Shown: one piece after another, positions 4,367-7,347 of the stretch
Layout of the letters: the number at the start of each line of letters is the position of its first letter
How positions within the stretch are numbered: the stretch's first letter is position 1
NCBI GenBank assembly: GCA_013002375.1
Contig: JABDJW010000202.1
Span: forward strand, 1 to 7,347
Source of the DNA: Acidimicrobiales bacterium
GTDB taxonomy: Bacteria; Actinomycetota; Acidimicrobiia; Acidimicrobiales; SHLQ01
Length of the DNA stretch: 7,347 nt
Reading direction: 5' to 3'
Position numbers and translations under genes: made by a program
The notes under the pieces: model-generated
Seen by the model: only the letters and a program-made list of their open reading frames with translations
Databases searched by the model: none
Told to the model about the DNA's origin: nothing

Positions 4367-7347
4367 TCCAGCGATGGCACGATCGATGCGGTCAGCGACA
4401 CCGCCCCGCCGGCCCCGGCCGCCACCGGTGGCCGTGCCGCGTCCGACGCCGCGTCCGGGGACGACGATACTGCCGACACCACCGCTGACACCGCCACCGA
4501 AGTTCTCGGTGCCACCGAATCGACCACGACCGTCACCGCACCCACCACGACGGCCACCGTCGGCAGTACCGACGCGATCGACGAGGCCGGGACCGGCCCG
4601 ACCAGCGCGACGACCACCCGGGCGCCGATCGTACCGGTGGGCAATCCCTCGCCCGCGGCGCCCGCCTCACCCGATCCTGCACCGCCGGCGACGACCGGAC
4701 CGACCACGACCGCGCCGGCACCGACCAACCCCTCGCCACCGCCGACCGGGATCATTCCGGACCCCTCCGATGCCGTGATCGCTCCGATCACGGTGACGCC
4801 GTCCGCCGATCTGGTCGACGGCCAGATCGTCACCGTGGCGGCCACCGGGTGGGTTCCCCGGGCCTCGGTGTATCTGGTGCAGTGCGTCGGCGTCGCCGAG
4901 GAGACAACGTCGATCGACGCGTGCGACATCGGCCGGTTCATCAGCACCAGCAGCACCGATGGCGGCACCTGGTCGACCACGATGCGATTGCGACGCTCAG
5001 TCGATCTCGGCGACGCGCAACACGACTGCCTCCTCGAACCGTGCTTCGTCGGCGCCGGCTCGATCTTCGCCGACCCGCTCACCATCGGCCGCCACCCCAT
5101 CAGCTTCGACCCCGACGCACCGGCCTTGCCCCGACCCGTGGTCACGATCGATCCACCCGACGGCCTGCGCCATCGCCAGCCGGTGACATTGCAGGGCAGC
5201 GGATTTCTCGCCCGGACCTACGTGAGCGTGAGCCAGTGCACGGTCGGCACGAGCGCATGCTTGTACGACGGCGTCGGCGGGCGCACCGACGGGCAGGGCA
5301 CGATCACCATCGACGCAACCGTGTCCCGCTATGTCAGCGATGGACGCGACCTGATCGACTGCCTTGCCGTAGCCTGCGAGTTGCGGTTCTCCACCGACGA
5401 TCTGAACCCGGCGCCGGTGCCGCTGGCCTTCGACCCGACCGAGCCGGCTCCCCCGCGGCCCACGATCACGGCGACGCCGTCGACCGGCCTGGGCGCCGAC
5501 AACGAGATCACCGTCACCCTCGTCGGCATCGAGAGCTACTGGAGCCTCTCGTTGTGCTCGGTCGATCAGCCCTCGGTCTGCTCCTACAAGACTGCGGACG
5601 CACAACCGCTCGGCTCCACCGATCCGGTCCAGGTCGCCGTATCGGTCCACCGACTGCTGGTGCCCGACGGCGCGGGCGATCCGATCGACTGCGCGCTCGA
5701 GGAGTGCGAGCTCAGGCTCGACGCGGATAGCTACGGCGGCGTGGTGGCCCGGGCCGCCGTGTCCTTCGCCGCCGACGGATCGATCACCCTGCCCGGACTC
5801 ACGGCGACACCGATCGCGAACCTCACCCACGGCCAGACCATCACCGTAGCGACCAACCCGATCGGCACGAACCTCGGCTATTTCACCGTCATGCAGTGCC
5901 TGAGCGACGGCCAACATCACTGCGAAACGGTCGCCGAGCTCATCGACGAAGACCGCGGCGGCGGGTTCTGGAGCGACACCATCTTGTCGACCACGGCCCA
6001 GGTGAAGCGCCGCGTGCCCCGGTGGAATGACTATGGCGACACCGCGACGTTGATCGACTGCGCCGTCGCCGGTTGCGAACTCCGGCTGCGAGCCAAGGGG
6101 CGCCTGCTCGACACGGTGCCGATCTCCTTCGACCCCGCAGCACCCCTACCGCCCGACCCGAGCTTGGCGGTCCGCCCCTCGATCGGCCTCGCCGATGGCC
6201 AGGCCGTCACGATCGAACTCGACCACCTGGACGGCTGGTTCTCGCTCCGCCAGTGCCCGGGCAACGAACCCGACAGCCAGTTCTGCCGGTACTTCGACCT
6301 CGGACCCGAGTTCGAGACCGAGCCGACCGGCTCGGCCACCCTCACCGCCCGCGTCCGTCGGATCCTGCACGACTACCAGGGCAATACCGTCGACTGCGGG
6401 GTCTCGAACGCTCGGTGTTCGATCCATCTCTCGGATCGCTTCTCTCGCCTCGTCGGTGAGGTGCCGCTGGCCTTCGATCCCGACGCCCCGCTCTACCCGG
6501 AGCCGACGGCCGAGATCGCGCCGGTCGACGACCTCGTCGACGGGCAGGAGGTCATGGTCTCGTTGGATGTGATCGATCACTATGCGGGCGTCCAGCAGTG
6601 CCCGGTCGGCGACCCGGGCGACCGCTGCGATTTCCCGGGCGGTCCCGAGCCGAACCCGGTCGACGGGCCGACCGACTTCGCCGTCGAGGTGTACCGATTC
6701 CTGCTCGACGACACCGACTGTGCCATCGAAGCCTGCGAACTCCGCGTCGGCTTCAATCCTCACTACCCACCGTTCACGCCCGTCGAGATCCGTCAACCCC
6801 TCACCTTCGACCCCGACGCCCCGACCCGGCCGCCGCCCCAGTTCACGCTCAGTCAGCGAACCGGCTTGCGCGATGGCGACACGATCACGGTCACTGGCGA
6901 GTCCTTCCGCGGCGGACAGGCGGTCGTGGCGCTCTGCGCCGACCCGATTCCGGACCCTCCGTCGGTCAGCGACCCGGGATGGAACTGCCGGCCGGTCGCA
7001 ACGACGATCACGCCGGTCGAGGTGATCGACGGTGGGTTCATGACCGAGGTCGTCGTCGAGGCGCAGTTCACCGGCTCGGTCGCCACCAACTGCCGGGAGG
7101 TGCACTGCTACATCGTGGTCGCCCAGTTCGACTTCTTCAGGCTGCCGGCGCTGATCAGCGAGCCGCTCGAATTCGCACCTCTGGTCGAGCTGTCGGAATC
7201 GCCGGCCCAGGCCCTCGAGCGGGTGACCCACCTGACCACCTCCAGGATCAACCAGGCGCCACCGGCGCCGGGCACCAAGGTGGCCGCCCCCGCCGCGCCA
7301 ACCGGGCCCGCGGCCACGACGCCAGCCGAGCCGGTCGACCCCGGCCC
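4268..7347 (+). CDS. Lipoprotein with seven tandem neocarzinostatin-like domains (3' end outside window)
   Basis: A continuous frame of 1026 codons without a stop, running off the right edge. In order: signal peptide with lipobox LAG-C (Cys33), a Thr/Pro/Ala-rich stalk (34-173), seven repeats (about 174-285, 291-393, 399-504, 511-626, 632-741, 747-852, 858-971), then a Pro/Ala-rich tail. Each repeat resembles the 113-residue neocarzinostatin apoprotein: a V-x-P-x-x-x-L-x-D-G-Q-x-V-T-V opening, a QC...C pair, a V-x-R stretch, a DCxxxxCEL pair, and an ending near PLAFDPDAP. The repeats are clearly divergent from one another. In classical members this Ig-like fold binds enediyne chromophores; here the array is more likely a membrane-anchored extracellular protein of unknown ligand. 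The ATG follows GGAGGG. The gene is divergent from the nuo operon, with no functional link visible. The domain assignment is from memory of the family, not a search. Confidence 0.9.
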   Translation, partial: MQPRSAPTPRPSLHRVATLASLFIAIVVALAGCSSDGTIDAVSDTAPPAPAATGGRAASDAASGDDDTADTTADTATEVLGATESTTTVTAPTTTATVGSTDAIDEAGTGPTSATTTRAPIVPVGNPSPAAPASPDPAPPATTGPTTTAPAPTNPSPPPTGIIPDPSDAVIAPITVTPSADLVDGQIVTVAATGWVPRASVYLVQCVGVAEETTSIDACDIGRFISTSSTDGGTWSTTMRLRRSVDLGDAQHDCLLEPCFVGAGSIFADPLTIGRHPISFDPDAPALPRPVVTIDPPDGLRHRQPVTLQGSGFLARTYVSVSQCTVGTSACLYDGVGGRTDGQGTITIDATVSRYVSDGRDLIDCLAVACELRFSTDDLNPAPVPLAFDPTEPAPPRPTITATPSTGLGADNEITVTLVGIESYWSLSLCSVDQPSVCSYKTADAQPLGSTDPVQVAVSVHRLLVPDGAGDPIDCALEECELRLDADSYGGVVARAAVSFAADGSITLPGLTATPIANLTHGQTITVATNPIGTNLGYFTVMQCLSDGQHHCETVAELIDEDRGGGFWSDTILSTTAQVKRRVPRWNDYGDTATLIDCAVAGCELRLRAKGRLLDTVPISFDPAAPLPPDPSLAVRPSIGLADGQAVTIELDHLDGWFSLRQCPGNEPDSQFCRYFDLGPEFETEPTGSATLTARVRRILHDYQGNTVDCGVSNARCSIHLSDRFSRLVGEVPLAFDPDAPLYPEPTAEIAPVDDLVDGQEVMVSLDVIDHYAGVQQCPVGDPGDRCDFPGGPEPNPVDGPTDFAVEVYRFLLDDTDCAIEACELRVGFNPHYPPFTPVEIRQPLTFDPDAPTRPPPQFTLSQRTGLRDGDTITVTGESFRGGQAVVALCADPIPDPPSVSDPGWNCRPVATTITPVEVIDGGFMTEVVVEAQFTGSVATNCREVHCYIVVAQFDFFRLPALISEPLEFAPLVELSESPAQALERVTHLTTSRINQAPPAPGTKVAAPAAPTGPAATTPAEPVDPG
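4367..4786 (+). other. Thr/Pro/Ala/Asp-rich stalk of the lipoprotein
   Basis: Residues 34-173 are low complexity. An acidic Asp/Thr/Ala half comes first, then a Thr/Pro/Ala half (for example TTTAPAPTNPSPPP). There are no cysteines and few hydrophobics. This is typical of an extended, possibly glycosylated spacer that holds folded domains away from the membrane through the cell wall. Confidence 0.8.
4787..5122 (+). repeat. Neocarzinostatin-like domain 1
   Basis: Residues 174-285. It opens ITVTPSADLVDGQIVTV, very close to the VTPSSGLSDGTVVKV opening of neocarzinostatin. Cysteine pairs are 206/219 (QC...C) and 254/259 (DCLLEPC). The MRLRRSV segment matches the TVRRSF strand. It ends ISFDPDAP. 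Confidence 0.82.
5138..5446 (+). repeat. Neocarzinostatin-like domain 2
   Basis: Residues 291-393, the shortest repeat. Its GSGFLARTYVSVSQC strand is the closest match in the array to GAGLQAGTAYDVGQC of neocarzinostatin. Cysteine pairs are 324/331 and 365/370 (DCLAVACEL). It ends PLAFDPTEP followed by a short Pro linker. Confidence 0.85.
5462..5779 (+). repeat. Neocarzinostatin-like domain 3
   Basis: Residues 399-504. Cysteine pairs are 430/438 and 475/480 (DCALEECEL). The opening TATPSTGLG is preserved but DGQ is replaced by ADN. The closing FDPxAP motif is degenerate (SFAADGS), making this linker unlike the others. Confidence 0.78.
5798..6145 (+). repeat. Neocarzinostatin-like domain 4
   Basis: Residues 511-626, the longest repeat. 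It opens LTATPIANLTHGQTITV. Cysteine pairs are 544/552 and 598/603 (DCAVAGCEL). A longer Gly/Trp/Arg-containing loop lies between the two pairs. It ends ISFDPAAP. Confidence 0.8.
6161..6490 (+). repeat. Neocarzinostatin-like domain 5
   Basis: Residues 632-741. It opens LAVRPSIGLADGQAVTI. Cysteine pairs are 663/673 and 710/717. The second pair has six residues between the cysteines instead of four, unlike every other repeat. ARVRRIL matches the conserved VxR strand. It ends PLAFDPDAP. Confidence 0.8.
6506..6823 (+). repeat. Neocarzinostatin-like domain 6
   Basis: Residues 747-852. It opens IAPVDDLVDGQEVMV. Cysteine pairs are 778/787 and 818/823 (DCAIEACEL). The segment between the pairs is short and Pro/Gly-rich. 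It ends LTFDPDAP. Confidence 0.78.
6839..7180 (+). repeat. Neocarzinostatin-like domain 7
   Basis: Residues 858-971. It opens QRTGLRDGDTITVTGESF. Cysteine pairs are 890/907, with an enlarged Pro/Asp-rich loop, and 942/947 (NCREVHC). The conserved CEL is CYI and the terminal FDPDAP is reduced to EFAP, as expected for the last unit of an array. Confidence 0.75.
7181..7347 (+). other. Pro/Ala-rich C-terminal segment of the lipoprotein (continues beyond window)
   Basis: Residues 972-1026. A short possibly helical stretch (ESPAQALERVTHLTTSRI) leads into a Pro/Ala/Thr-rich sequence with no cysteine. It may be a second stalk leading to another domain or a membrane segment outside the window. Confidence 0.6.

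Noticed and set aside
4117..5145. Long minus-strand open frame (342 codons) opposite the lipoprotein start
   Set aside because: It is a shadow of GC-rich codon bias: a Val/Ala/Ser-rich low-complexity product with no recognisable family, and the opposite strand carries a signal peptide, lipobox and conserved repeats.
4849..5730. Plus-strand open frame of 293 codons inside the lipoprotein gene
   Set aside because: It is in a different frame, with an Arg-rich product typical of a shifted GC-rich frame. The repeat-encoding frame has cysteine and motif conservation.
6146..7231. Minus-strand open frame of 361 codons opposite repeats 5-7
   Set aside because: The product is rich in Arg, Asp and Val with no family resemblance. 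It is antisense to conserved domains and has no ribosome binding site evidence.
4268..7347. Enediyne biosynthesis or resistance locus
   Set aside because: No polyketide synthase, tailoring enzyme or transporter is visible; the resemblance of the domains alone does not support that role.

Overview
The window is GC-rich, with codons ending almost always in G or C. It looks like chromosomal DNA of an actinobacterium. A class such as Acidimicrobiia is a guess, based on the codon bias, the complex I gene order and a neocarzinostatin-like protein family known mainly from Actinobacteria; nothing here fixes the species. No rRNA, tRNA, CRISPR array or insertion sequence was seen.

Positions 1-4052, minus strand, carry a compact complex I (NADH-quinone oxidoreductase) operon transcribed leftward: nuoA, nuoB, nuoC, nuoD, nuoH and the first 23 codons of nuoI. 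Spacing is tight: 45 nt A-B, 125 nt B-C, a 4-nt ATGA overlap C-D, 8 nt D-H, and TAG directly abutting ATG H-I. The usual nuoE-nuoF-nuoG block (the NADH-oxidising module) is absent between nuoD and nuoH. What is present is the quinone-reducing connecting module plus the start of the membrane arm. Two conserved quinone-chamber positions also deviate: NuoD has Trp at the place of the quinone-binding Tyr, and the NuoH TM5-6 loop lacks its usual Arg and one Glu. Together these suggest a complex I variant that may take electrons from something other than NADH, or that borrows EFG from elsewhere.

Positions 4053-4267 are a 215-nt divergent intergenic region. It holds an 11-bp direct repeat near nuoA, two small inverted repeats, and a perfect 13-bp palindrome just upstream of the rightward gene.

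Positions 4268 to the right edge hold one long plus-strand reading frame of at least 1026 codons, open at the window end. It encodes a lipoprotein: a signal peptide with lipobox LAG-C, a Thr/Pro/Ala-rich stalk of about 140 residues, then seven tandem domains of about 103-116 residues. Each domain resembles the neocarzinostatin apoprotein, including all four cysteines of its two disulfides. A Pro/Ala-rich segment follows and runs off the edge. This seven-domain surface protein is the most unusual item here; its function is unknown.
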